Origin: Rubrivivax sp.
GTDB taxonomy: Bacteria > Pseudomonadota > Gammaproteobacteria > Burkholderiales > Burkholderiaceae_C
Direction of reading: 5' to 3'
Length of the DNA stretch: 64,000 nucleotides
NCBI GenBank assembly: GCA_027484825.1
Contig: JAIXSE010000022.1
Span: 1 to 64,000 of the forward strand
Position 1 is the stretch's first letter, and every line of letters starts with the position of its first letter. Below, piece by piece: positions 23,093 through 30,585 of this stretch. Made by a program: the position numbers and the translations under genes. The notes beneath the pieces were generated by a model. The model did not search any database and was not told the DNA's origin. It worked only from the letters and a program-made list of their open reading frames with translations.

Positions 23093-24375
23093 CAGTGCTG
23101 GCCCTGGGACTCAATCACGGCAGCGCCCCGCTGGATCTGCGGGGGCGCTTCGCCATTCCCACCGAGGCGCTGGGTCGCAGCATCCAGGGGCTGCGGGACC
23201 ATCTGTCGCAGGCGCAGCCGGAAGTGGCCATCCTCTCCACTTGCAACCGCACCGAGGTGTATGTGGGCCTGCCGGCGAGTGCCTGCCCGCGTCATGCCCT
23301 GGCGCTGGCCGAACCCGCGATGGAGTGGCTGGCCGGGCACGGCGGCACGCCCTCCGGGGAACTGCGTCGCCACAGCTATTTCCGCGAAGGCGCGGAGGCC
23401 GCGCGGCATGCCTTCCGTGTGGCGGCGGGCCTGGATTCGATGGTGCTGGGCGAACCCCAGATCCTGGGCCAGATGAAGACGGCGGTGCGGGAAGCCGATA
23501 GCGCCGGCGCGCTGGGCACCACCTTGCATCAGATGTTCCAGCGCAGCTTCGCCGTGGCCAAGGAAGTGCGCAGCCGTACCGAGATCGGCAGCCATGCGGT
23601 CAGCCTGGCCGCGGCGGCGGTGCGCCTGGCCCAGCAACTGTTTGACGACCTGCCGCGCCGGCGCGTGCTCTTCATCGGCGCCGGTGAAATGATCGAACTG
23701 GTGGCCACGCACTTTGCGGCCCAGAAGCCGCTGCAGATGACGGTGGCCAACCGGAGCCTGGAGCGGGCCGAGGCATTGGCCCAGCGACTCCACGCCACAC
23801 AGATGCCGCTGGCCGATGTGGCCGAGCGCCTGGGCGAGTTCGATATCGTCATCAGCTGCACCGCCAGCAGCCTGCCGCTGATCGGGCTGGGGGCGGTGGA
23901 GCGGGCGCTCAAGCGGCGCAAGCGCCACCCGATGCTGATGCTGGATCTGGCCGTGCCGCGGGACATCGAACCCGAAGTCGGGCAGGTGGACGATGTCTAC
24001 CTGTATTCGGTGGACGATCTGGCTCATCAGGTGCAGGTCAACGGGGCGCGTCGGCAGGCCGCAGTGAGTGAGGCCGAGGCCATCGTGAGCGCGGGTGTGG
24101 ACAGTTTTTCCCAGTGGCTGCAACAGCGGTCCGCCGTGCCGCTGATCCAGGCGCTGCAGACGCAGACCGAAGCCTGGCGCCAGGCCGAGCTGCAGAAGGC
24201 CCGCAAGGCGCTGGCCCGTGGGCAGGATGTGGAAGCGGTGCTGGAGGCGCTGTCTGCCGGTCTCACCCGCAAGATGCTGCACGGCGCGCTGAGCGAGTTG
24301 CACAGCAGTGCCGGCGAGGCCCATCAGCAATGGGCAGCCTCGGTCCAGCGGCTGTTCCTGCGCGGCGGTTCATGA
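23089..24375 (+). CDS. hemA: Glutamyl-tRNA reductase, photosynthesis-cluster copy
   Basis: First enzyme of the C5 pathway to 5-aminolevulinate: NADPH-dependent reduction of glutamyl-tRNA(Glu). 428 residues, normal length. Catalytic cysteine in ILSTCNRTEVY (about residue 48), substrate segment GLDSMVLGEPQILGQ, Rossmann motif VLFIGAGEMIELV, and a C-terminal dimerisation helix. ATGA overlap with crtB places ALA synthesis under photosynthesis control. A second, closely similar copy with a longer interdomain loop and tail sits in the housekeeping region (61172-62626). Confidence 0.96.
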   Translation: MTVLALGLNHGSAPLDLRGRFAIPTEALGRSIQGLRDHLSQAQPEVAILSTCNRTEVYVGLPASACPRHALALAEPAMEWLAGHGGTPSGELRRHSYFREGAEAARHAFRVAAGLDSMVLGEPQILGQMKTAVREADSAGALGTTLHQMFQRSFAVAKEVRSRTEIGSHAVSLAAAAVRLAQQLFDDLPRRRVLFIGAGEMIELVATHFAAQKPLQMTVANRSLERAEALAQRLHATQMPLADVAERLGEFDIVISCTASSLPLIGLGAVERALKRRKRHPMLMLDLAVPRDIEPEVGQVDDVYLYSVDDLAHQVQVNGARRQAAVSEAEAIVSAGVDSFSQWLQQRSAVPLIQALQTQTEAWRQAELQKARKALARGQDVEAVLEALSAGLTRKMLHGALSELHSSAGEAHQQWAASVQRLFLRGGS

Positions 24376-24542
24376 TCGATGACCGCCTCTATGGGCTGAT
24401 CGAGCTGGTGCTGGTGTTCGGCTTGATCCTGGGCTGGGCGGGCTGGCAGTGGTGGGATTGGCGACGGTGGAAGCGGGAGCAGGCGCGCAAGGACGCCGAA
24501 GAGGGCAGGAAGGGCGGGGAGGGCGACGCTGGGCCACCCTGA
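24372..24542 (+). CDS. Small single-TM Trp-rich membrane protein
   Basis: 56 residues, visible only as the tail of a longer track ORF. ATG 24372 overlaps the hemA stop by ATGA. One transmembrane helix (LYGLIELVLVFGLILGWAGWQWW) ends in a Trp-rich interface (WQWWDWRRW), followed by a highly charged Lys/Arg/Glu tail and Gly-rich end. That layout argues for a real protein. I recognise no family. Its place after hemA/crtB suggests a pigment-synthesis or assembly accessory. Confidence 0.7.
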   Translation: MIDDRLYGLIELVLVFGLILGWAGWQWWDWRRWKREQARKDAEEGRKGGEGDAGPP

Positions 24543-24582
24543 TCGGCTACCCCTTCCGTCATCGGCCATCACCGGCCATCTC

Positions 24583-25572
24583 TCAGAAGACCGAATGGTC
24601 CCCCCGCTCCGGCAACGCAGCATCGCCCCGCGCCAGCGCCGCATAAAACGCGCCCAGCGTCTCACGTCCGGTTGACGGCGTGAGCGTGGCGTCATACCGC
24701 CCACTGACCGGATCCATCACCAGCATCGACTCCGTCGCGTAGTAACGACCGATACGAGCCAGCTCTGCCTTGGCGGCGGCGGCCGGCCAGACGCGCCCCA
24801 ACTGCGTCAGCCCGCCCACGATGGCATCCATCATCCTCACCGGCACCTGACGAAAACGCGGCGGTTTCCCGAGCGCTTCGAAGAGCAGCTCGCCCTGGTC
24901 CCGCAGCGTCAACGCCGGACCGGGGCCGCCGATGGGCAGGATGCGATTGCGGCGTGACGGCGCATCGATGCAGGCCACGAGATAGTCGGCCAGATCGTCG
25001 TCGCTGATGGGCTTGCAGGCGGTGAGCCTCCCGTCGCCGAACAGCAGGAAGGGCTGGCCGCGTTGCACCCGCTGCACCTGGCCGCACAAGGACTTGAAGA
25101 AGGCGGTGGGGCGCACGATGGTCCAGGGGATGCCCGAGGCCATCAGCGCCTGCTCGGCGGCCAGCTTGGCCTGCTGGAAGGCCAGGCGGGGCTTTTGCAG
25201 GCACAGGGCCGACAGCAGCACGATCTGGCGCACGCCCGCCTGCCGGGCCTGTTCAAAGGCCTGGACATGGGCGGCATGGTCCACCGCCCAGGCATCCTGC
25301 GGCAGACCGGTGCGGGACGCCAGACAGGACATCAGCACCTCAAAGCGATCACCCCGCCAGCCAGCCCGCTGCTGCGAAGCCGCATCCGCAGCATCACCGA
25401 ATCGCAGCTCCACACCGGGCAGTGTCCGGGCCAGCTCGGTGCCTGCAAGCCGTCCGCCCACACCGGCCTGCGGACGCACCAGCGCCACCACCGTGTGGCC
25501 CTGTCGCCGCAAGGCGCTTGCGGTGGCCTGGCCCAGCGTGCCGGTGGCGCCCAGCAGCAACACATGGGCCAT
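24583..25572 (-). CDS. bciA: BciA, divinyl chlorophyllide 8-vinyl reductase
   Basis: NADPH-dependent Rossmann enzyme reducing the C8 vinyl group of divinyl (proto)chlorophyllide. 329 residues. GATGTLGQAT near residues 8-17; family-like segments SCLASRTGLPQDAW, VLLSALCLQKPRLAFQQAKLAAEQAL, WTIVRPTAFFKSLCGQV and GDGRLTACKPISDDDLADYLV. It follows crtC with a 1-nt TGATG overlap in the crtD-crtC-bciA unit. The unrelated alternative BciB is not seen. Convergent with orf56, 40 bp apart. Confidence 0.92.
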   Translation of the reverse strand: MAHVLLLGATGTLGQATASALRRQGHTVVALVRPQAGVGGRLAGTELARTLPGVELRFGDAADAASQQRAGWRGDRFEVLMSCLASRTGLPQDAWAVDHAAHVQAFEQARQAGVRQIVLLSALCLQKPRLAFQQAKLAAEQALMASGIPWTIVRPTAFFKSLCGQVQRVQRGQPFLLFGDGRLTACKPISDDDLADYLVACIDAPSRRNRILPIGGPGPALTLRDQGELLFEALGKPPRFRQVPVRMMDAIVGGLTQLGRVWPAAAAKAELARIGRYYATESMLVMDPVSGRYDATLTPSTGRETLGAFYAALARGDAALPERGDHSVF

Positions 25573-26489
25573 CAGTGGCTCCCGGCCCAGGCCGCGCGCC
25601 GGGGCATGCGAAACGGCAGCAGGGCCTGGACCCAGCGCTGGTCAAAGCGTTGCAGGGAGAGGCTTTCGTGCATGGCCAGGGCGCCGCTGTCGGTATCGCG
25701 CAGCAGCGAGCGGCAGTAAAAGGGACCGCTTTCCAGTGTGGCGAGCAACTGAGGCGCTTGATGACCGCGGCTGTGGCGGGCCACCTGCCAGGCGCTGGCG
25801 GACAGCGCCTGTCTGGGCGGCGGTGGCAGACTGCGCAGGCGGCCGTCCGGCTCGATGGACAGGGCCAGAACCTGACCCGGCCCCTGCACCGGCTGCACGT
25901 CGTAGAGCAGGGCGGTGCGACCGTCGGGGGCGGTGGCCCGCTGCCATTGCCAGCTGCGGAAGTCGCGCGCCAGCGGGCGGCTGCCGTGGTTCATATCGAC
26001 ATAGGCCTCGCCGTGCCAGCGCCGCCGCGGCGATTGAAGATCCACCTCCACGCGGGACGACGGGCTGATCGGCTGCCATTGATGGCGCCCCGCTTCATCG
26101 AGTGAAAACGACCAGCCCGGCATGGCACCGGGCCGCACCGTGATGCGACCGCGAATGCGCTGCGGCCATGGCACGGTCCACTCGTCCAGGTCGATCTGCA
26201 GGCCGCCGTCAGCGCGCCATTGCAGCTGGCTGGGGCCGATGCCGAGGTGCTGCGCATCCCGGGTCAGGGCCGAGGCACCGCGCTCGGTCATCGTCCACAG
26301 GCGGGAGAAGCCCGCGTCGCCCGGTGCTCGTCGATACAGCGAGACGTTCACGGCGCAATGTGCCTGCGCCGGAGCGCCCTCGTCACCGCGTTGGCGCCGG
26401 GCCCAGGCGTAGTAGGGCGAAAACACGCTGCCGATGAAGGTAATCAGCGTGAGCGCCTGCACGCTGCCATCGGGCTGGACGTCGCTCAC
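25572..26489 (-). CDS. crtC: CrtC, carotenoid 1,2-hydratase (start uncertain)
   Basis: Hydrates the psi end group of neurosporene/lycopene-type carotenoids. Family blocks: TFIGSVFSPYYAWARRQ, CAVNVSLYRR, WTMTERGASAL, and a central GRITVRPGAMPGWSFSLDEAGRHQWQPISP. The GTG at 26489 makes a 4-nt GTGA overlap with the crtD stop and gives 305 residues. However, the same frame upstream encodes FDLTVPHGGYAWWYVDA, which looks like true family sequence, yet has no ATG, GTG or TTG. The only near-start codon there is ATT at 26573. The protein is therefore real; the N-terminus is unresolved. Confidence 0.9.
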   Translation of the reverse strand: MSDVQPDGSVQALTLITFIGSVFSPYYAWARRQRGDEGAPAQAHCAVNVSLYRRAPGDAGFSRLWTMTERGASALTRDAQHLGIGPSQLQWRADGGLQIDLDEWTVPWPQRIRGRITVRPGAMPGWSFSLDEAGRHQWQPISPSSRVEVDLQSPRRRWHGEAYVDMNHGSRPLARDFRSWQWQRATAPDGRTALLYDVQPVQGPGQVLALSIEPDGRLRSLPPPPRQALSASAWQVARHSRGHQAPQLLATLESGPFYCRSLLRDTDSGALAMHESLSLQRFDQRWVQALLPFRMPRRAAWAGSH

Positions 26490-28081
26490 CGCATCGACAT
26501 ACCACCAGGCATAACCACCGTGCGGGACCGTGAGGTCGAAGCCAGGTCCTCGAGCAGCTGCGCGGCGGCCAATTGGCCCGACAAAGCCGCCATCGGCACG
26601 CCCGGACCCGGATGCACCGAGCCCCCCGCCAGGAACAGCCCCGGCAGCGTCGTGCGGCCCGCCGGACGGTCCCGGAAGCTCGCCTGCCAGCCCCGGCTGG
26701 CCGGTCCGTAGAGCGCGCCCTGGCTGGCCGGGAAACGGCGCGCGAAATCCTCCGGCCGGGTCAGCAGCGGCGGACCGCAGAGGCTCACCTCCAGGCCGGC
26801 CTGCCGCAGCCGGTCCCACATCTGTGCTTCGCATCGTGCGATCTCCTCGGGGCTGAGGCCGCGCCCATGGGCATCGGCGGGAGCGTTGACCAGGCACATC
26901 AGGCGTTCCGGCCGCCGGGCGCCGTCCGGCAGGCCGGGGCGAAGCCGGTGGGCCTGGCCGCTGCGGTCCTGGGCGCAGACATACACGGTGGGGGATTCGG
27001 GCAGGCGTCCCGCCGCGATGGCGTCGAATTCCTGCCGGTAGGCGCCTGCGGGGCCGAACACCACGTTGTGGTGGGACAAATCGAACCCCCCGGTCACCGC
27101 TTCCGCATGCCAGGTCAGCGCGGAGAGCGACGGCGAGCCGTGGCGCAGGCCAGCCGGCGTGTCGGTGCCCAGCAGCCCGGCGGTGAGGGCGCGGGCATCG
27201 CCGTTGAAGACCACCGCCTCGGCCGCGATCACCTCGCCGCCGTTCAATTGCACGCCGCAGATGCGGCCATCCGTTACCAGCAGACGCTGGACCTCGGTGG
27301 CGCAGCGCAGCCGCACGCCCAGTTTCTGGCCTTGTTGCGCCAGGGCCTGGGCCAGGCGCGCCATGCCCCCTTCAATCTGCCAGACCGCCTCACGTTCCAC
27401 ATGGGCCACCAGCATCAGCGTGGCCGGTGCGTCAAAGGGCGAGCTGCCACAGTAGGTGGCATAACGCCCGAACAGCTGTTGCAGGCGCGGGTCCTGGAAG
27501 TAGCGCCCCAGTGCCCGCCACAGCGTGGTGAACGGGGAGATGCGCATCAGCCGGCGCAACCCGTCCGGCCCCTGCTGCCGCAGCACCCGCCAGGTGAGGG
27601 ACAGGGGAGAGGGGCGGCTGCTGCGCATGAAGCTGCGGTCCAGCGTGTCGTGCACCTGGGCGGCCCGCAGGCAGAAAGCCTTGTAGCGGGCGGCTTCGGC
27701 GGGACTGCTGAAGGCGGCGATGGCATCGAGGCTCTCGGCCATGTCGGCAAACAGGTCCAGACGCTCGGTGCCGCTCCAGGCATGCCGGGCCAGTACCTCG
27801 CAGCGGCGCAGATGTACCTGCTGGTCCAGGGAGGTGCCGAGCTGGTCAAACAGCTCATCCAGCACCCAGCGCATGGTGAGCACGGTGGGCCCGCCGTCCA
27901 GCTGCAAGGCACCCAGTTCCACCGGCTGCATCTTGCCGCCCGGTGAGCCGGCCCGCTCCAGCAACTGCACGTCCAGACCCTGGCGCGCCAGCAGCGCCGC
28001 GGCCGCCATGCCGCCCATGCCGGCGCCCACCACCACCACACGCGGTGGCTGCAGGGGAGAGCGCGGACGGACACGGTTCAT
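26486..28081 (-). CDS. crtD: CrtD, hydroxyneurosporene/methoxyneurosporene desaturase
   Basis: CrtI-related flavoenzyme introducing the C3,4 double bond into hydroxylated or methoxylated carotenoids. 531 residues. FAD motif VVVGAGMGGMAAAALLARQGLDVQLLERAGSPGGKM; C-terminal LFLAGGSVHPGPGVPMAALSGQLAAAQLLEDLA. The last residues (SRSRTVVMPGGMSMR) overlap crtC and are probably unconstrained. Divergent from crtE across two PpsR-type sites. Confidence 0.95.
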   Translation of the reverse strand: MNRVRPRSPLQPPRVVVVGAGMGGMAAAALLARQGLDVQLLERAGSPGGKMQPVELGALQLDGGPTVLTMRWVLDELFDQLGTSLDQQVHLRRCEVLARHAWSGTERLDLFADMAESLDAIAAFSSPAEAARYKAFCLRAAQVHDTLDRSFMRSSRPSPLSLTWRVLRQQGPDGLRRLMRISPFTTLWRALGRYFQDPRLQQLFGRYATYCGSSPFDAPATLMLVAHVEREAVWQIEGGMARLAQALAQQGQKLGVRLRCATEVQRLLVTDGRICGVQLNGGEVIAAEAVVFNGDARALTAGLLGTDTPAGLRHGSPSLSALTWHAEAVTGGFDLSHHNVVFGPAGAYRQEFDAIAAGRLPESPTVYVCAQDRSGQAHRLRPGLPDGARRPERLMCLVNAPADAHGRGLSPEEIARCEAQMWDRLRQAGLEVSLCGPPLLTRPEDFARRFPASQGALYGPASRGWQASFRDRPAGRTTLPGLFLAGGSVHPGPGVPMAALSGQLAAAQLLEDLASTSRSRTVVMPGGMSMR

Positions 28082-28099
28082 TGACGCGACTTCCGGTTG

Positions 28100-28117
28100 T
28101 GTCTATTCTGGTTGACG
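28100..28117. promoter_or_regulatory. PpsR-type operator 1, crtD/crtE
   Basis: TGT-N12-ACG. Differs from the consensus only in the last base. It lies 26 bp (start to start) from the perfect site at 28126, leaving 8 bp between them. The pair sits in the 90-bp gap between the divergent crtD and crtE starts. Confidence 0.82.
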
Positions 28118-28125
28118 AACTGTAA

Positions 28126-28143
28126 TGTAATTCCGCACTGACA
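28126..28143. promoter_or_regulatory. PpsR-type operator 2, crtD/crtE
   Basis: Perfect TGT-N12-ACA. Ends 28 bp before the crtE ATG. A possible crtE promoter TTGTGT-N18-TGTAAT (28097-28126) would be covered by both sites, but it is weak. Confidence 0.85.
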
Positions 28144-28171
28144 TGCGGAGGAATCTGGAGCTCAGGCCGCT

Positions 28172-29050
28172 ATGTCCTATGACGACCGGATTGAACGGGC
28201 CCTGCGGGCCAGCCTGGTGCCGGCCTTGCAGCCGGGCCATCCCCCTCAGTTGGCGGCTGCCGTGCAGCATGCGGTGTTTCCGGGCGGGGCCCGGATCCGT
28301 CCCAAACTGACGCTGGCGGTGGCGCAGGCCTGCGGGGAAGACGATGCCCACCTGACCGATGGCGTGGCGGCGGCGATCGAACTGCTGCACTGCGCCTCCC
28401 TCGTGCATGACGATCTCCCGTGTTTTGATGATGCGCAGACGCGACGGGGCCGACCCTCGGTGCACAACGCCTTTGGCGAGCGGCTGGCAGTGCTGGCCGG
28501 GGATGCACTGATCGTGGCGGCCTTCGAGGTGCTGGGCCGAAGTTGCCGGCAGCATCTGTCGCGACTGCCGGTGCTGATCCGCTCGGTGACGCAGGGCGTG
28601 GGCATGCCGCTGGGCATCGTGGCGGGGCAGGCCTGGGAATGCGAGCCGCAGTTGTCGCTGGCGGACTATCAGCAGGCCAAGACCGGCGCCCTGTTCGCGG
28701 CGGCCACCATGGCCGGTGCGCAGGCGGCCGGCGCCGACGGCGAACCCTGGCGGGCCCTGGGCGAGCGGCTGGGTCAGACCTATCAGGTCGCTGACGACAT
28801 CCGCGATGTGGTGCTGGATGCCGAGGTGCTGGGCAAGCCAGGCGGGCAGGACGTGGCCTTGGATCGCCCCAGCTACGCCCGCAGCCTGGGCCTGGACGGG
28901 GCCATGGCGGAGTTTCAGCGGCTGGTGCAGGCGACCCTGCTGACCGTGCCGCTCTGCCCCGGCGCCTCGCAGTTCCGTCAGCTCATCCGTCGAGAAGCGG
29001 ACCGGCTGGTGCCGCAGCAACTCTGCGCCCGGGTGGCGTCCACCGTGTGA
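28172..29050 (+). CDS. crtE: CrtE, geranylgeranyl diphosphate synthase
   Basis: Polyprenyl synthase making the C20 precursor for carotenoids and for the bacteriochlorophyll tail. 292 residues. First aspartate-rich motif HDDLPCFDD at about residues 82-90, with RRGRPSVH after it; second motif VADDIRDVV. A GGAGG and a GGAG lie 12-20 nt upstream. First gene of crtE-crtF, under the paired PpsR-type sites. Confidence 0.94.
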   Translation: MSYDDRIERALRASLVPALQPGHPPQLAAAVQHAVFPGGARIRPKLTLAVAQACGEDDAHLTDGVAAAIELLHCASLVHDDLPCFDDAQTRRGRPSVHNAFGERLAVLAGDALIVAAFEVLGRSCRQHLSRLPVLIRSVTQGVGMPLGIVAGQAWECEPQLSLADYQQAKTGALFAAATMAGAQAAGADGEPWRALGERLGQTYQVADDIRDVVLDAEVLGKPGGQDVALDRPSYARSLGLDGAMAEFQRLVQATLLTVPLCPGASQFRQLIRREADRLVPQQLCARVASTV

Positions 29051-29060
29051 CGCCCCCCTG

Positions 29061-29128
29061 GCTTGACGTCCCTCGCTTGACCGCCCTCGTTTGACCTCCT
29101 TCATTTGACCTCCTTCATTTGACCTCCC
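29061..29128 (+). repeat. Five-copy 14-bp tandem repeat between crtE and crtF
   Basis: Units of about 14 bp with the core (G/A)(C/T)TTGAC(G/C)(T/G)CC(C/T)TC run head to tail at 29061, 29075, 29089, 29103 and 29117 (last one partial). Adjacent units differ by 1-3 bases. Every unit carries TTGAC on the same face period. The array fills nearly the whole gap and stops 12 bp before the crtF ATG. Confidence 0.93.
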
Positions 29129-29140
29129 AAGGAGCCGGCC

Positions 29141-30490
29141 ATGCACAGCGTCTCTCCGCCGCCGCCGGGCCTGGCGCCGCCCCTGACCCATTGGACCGAC
29201 ACACCGCTGGCCTGGCGGGATCGCCTGCTCGCCAGCCCGCGCTTTCGGCGCTGGGCGCAGATCTTTCCGCTGACCCGGTGGGTGGCGCGGCGCCGGGCGA
29301 CGGCAGTGTTCGACCTGGTGGCTGGCTTTGTGTATTCACAGGTGCTGCTGGCCTGCGTGCAACTGCGCCTGTTTGACCTGCTGCTGGCCGAAGGGCCGCA
29401 GACGGCGCAGGCGCTGGCGACGCGATGGGCGCTGCCGCTGCTGTCCACCGAGCGCCTGTTGCGCGCGGCGGTGGCGCTGCAACTGCTGGAAGTGCGTCCC
29501 CATGGCCGCTTTGGTTTGGGGCCGCTGGGGGCGCCGTTGGCCGGGGATGCCGGCCTGGCCGCGATGATCGAGCATCACACGGCCCTGTATCGGGACCTGG
29601 CGCAGCCGCTGACGCTGCTGCGTGCTGAAGGACCGTCGGGGCAAGCATTTCCGATGGCGCCGATGACAGCGATGGCGCCCGTCGTCCCAACCACGGCCAC
29701 GACGGCCACGGCGCCCAGTACGGCCACCCCCACGAACACGCCGAGCGGATCGATCGGACCGAGCAGGTCTATCGGACCGATCGCACAGACCCTCGCACAG
29801 ACGCCGCCAAGAGAGGCCACCGGAGCAGGCCTCTCCCGCTACTGGCCCTACGCCGGCACCGACACGCCGCAGAAGCTCCCGTCTGCCCAACTGCTGGCCT
29901 ACTCGGAACTGATGGCGGCCTCCCAGCCGTTGGTGGCCGACCAGGTGCTGCAAGCCTATTCGCTGGAAGACCATCGCCGCCTGCTCGACGTGGGCGGTGG
30001 CACCGGCGCCTTCGCCTGCCGGGCCGCGCGCACCGTGCCGCATCTGGCGGTACAGGTGTTCGACCTGCCTGGCGTGGCTGCGCTGGCTCGTCAGCGCTTC
30101 GAGCAGGCGGGCCTGGGAAGCCGATGTTCGGCCCAAGGCGGCGACTTCTTCGAGGACCCCCTGCCGCCGGGCGCCGACCTGGTGACGCTGCTGCGCGTGG
30201 TTCACGACCATGACGACGCCCGGGTGCTGCGCCTGCTTCGGGCGGTGCGGCAGGCCCTGGTCCCCGGCGGCACGCTGTTGCTGGCGGAGCCCTTTGCCGA
30301 GACCCCAGGCGCTGAGCGCATGGGCGACGCCTACTTCGGCATGTATCTCCTGGCCATGGGGCGCGGCGAGCCGCGCAGTGAAGAACGTCTGCGGGCCCTG
30401 CTGGCCTCAGCCGGCTTCGTGGACGTGCGCCGCCTGCCCACCGCCTTGCCGCTGCAGGCCAGCGCGCTCTTGGCGAAAACCCCCATCTGA
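29141..30490 (+). CDS. crtF: CrtF, carotenoid O-methyltransferase with low-complexity insert
   Basis: SAM-dependent methyltransferase methylating the 1-hydroxyl of demethylspheroidene-type carotenoids. 449 residues with an AAGGAG ribosome site 9 nt before ATG. N-terminal dimerisation helices (AVFDLVAGFVYSQVLLACVQLRLFDLL), then the Rossmann methyltransferase domain with LLDVGGGTGAFACRAA and LLRVVHDHDDARVLRLL. Between them, about residues 166-225, is a Thr/Pro/Ala/Ser insert (PTTATTATAPSTATPTNTPSGSIGPSRSIGP) that does not look like family core and carries short internal repeats. Confidence 0.93.
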   Translation: MHSVSPPPPGLAPPLTHWTDTPLAWRDRLLASPRFRRWAQIFPLTRWVARRRATAVFDLVAGFVYSQVLLACVQLRLFDLLLAEGPQTAQALATRWALPLLSTERLLRAAVALQLLEVRPHGRFGLGPLGAPLAGDAGLAAMIEHHTALYRDLAQPLTLLRAEGPSGQAFPMAPMTAMAPVVPTTATTATAPSTATPTNTPSGSIGPSRSIGPIAQTLAQTPPREATGAGLSRYWPYAGTDTPQKLPSAQLLAYSELMAASQPLVADQVLQAYSLEDHRRLLDVGGGTGAFACRAARTVPHLAVQVFDLPGVAALARQRFEQAGLGSRCSAQGGDFFEDPLPPGADLVTLLRVVHDHDDARVLRLLRAVRQALVPGGTLLLAEPFAETPGAERMGDAYFGMYLLAMGRGEPRSEERLRALLASAGFVDVRRLPTALPLQASALLAKTPI

Positions 30491-30496
30491 TCCGTG

Positions 30497-30514
30497 TGTA
30501 AATTCAGGTTGACG
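30497..30514. promoter_or_regulatory. PpsR-type operator 1 before bchC
   Basis: TGT-N12-ACG. Its right half forms the -35 box TTGACG (30509-30514), followed after 16 bp by a -10 TAGGAT (30531-30536). This is the likely start of the bchC-X-Y-Z-puf transcript. Confidence 0.83.
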
Positions 30515-30522
30515 TTTTGCGG

Positions 30523-30540
30523 TGTAAGCGTAGGATGACT
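30523..30540. promoter_or_regulatory. PpsR-type operator 2 before bchC
   Basis: TGT-N12-ACT, a weaker match that overlaps the -10 box. It is exactly 26 bp from the first site, the same distance as at crtD/crtE, which supports cooperative binding on one DNA face. Confidence 0.72.
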
Positions 30541-30543
30541 TTC

Positions 30544-30585
30544 ATGGACACCTTCCACACCCCCTGCCACCGGGCCCTCTCATGA
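30544..30585 (+). CDS. Candidate 13-residue upstream ORF coupled to bchC
   Basis: ATG 30544 lies 7 nt after the -10 box, exactly where transcription should start, so it would be read from a leaderless 5' end. The frame encodes MDTFHTPCHRALS and stops at a TGA overlapping the bchC ATG (ATGA). Ribosomes could reinitiate on bchC. It is too short to judge by composition; evidence is geometry only. Confidence 0.4.
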   Translation: MDTFHTPCHRALS

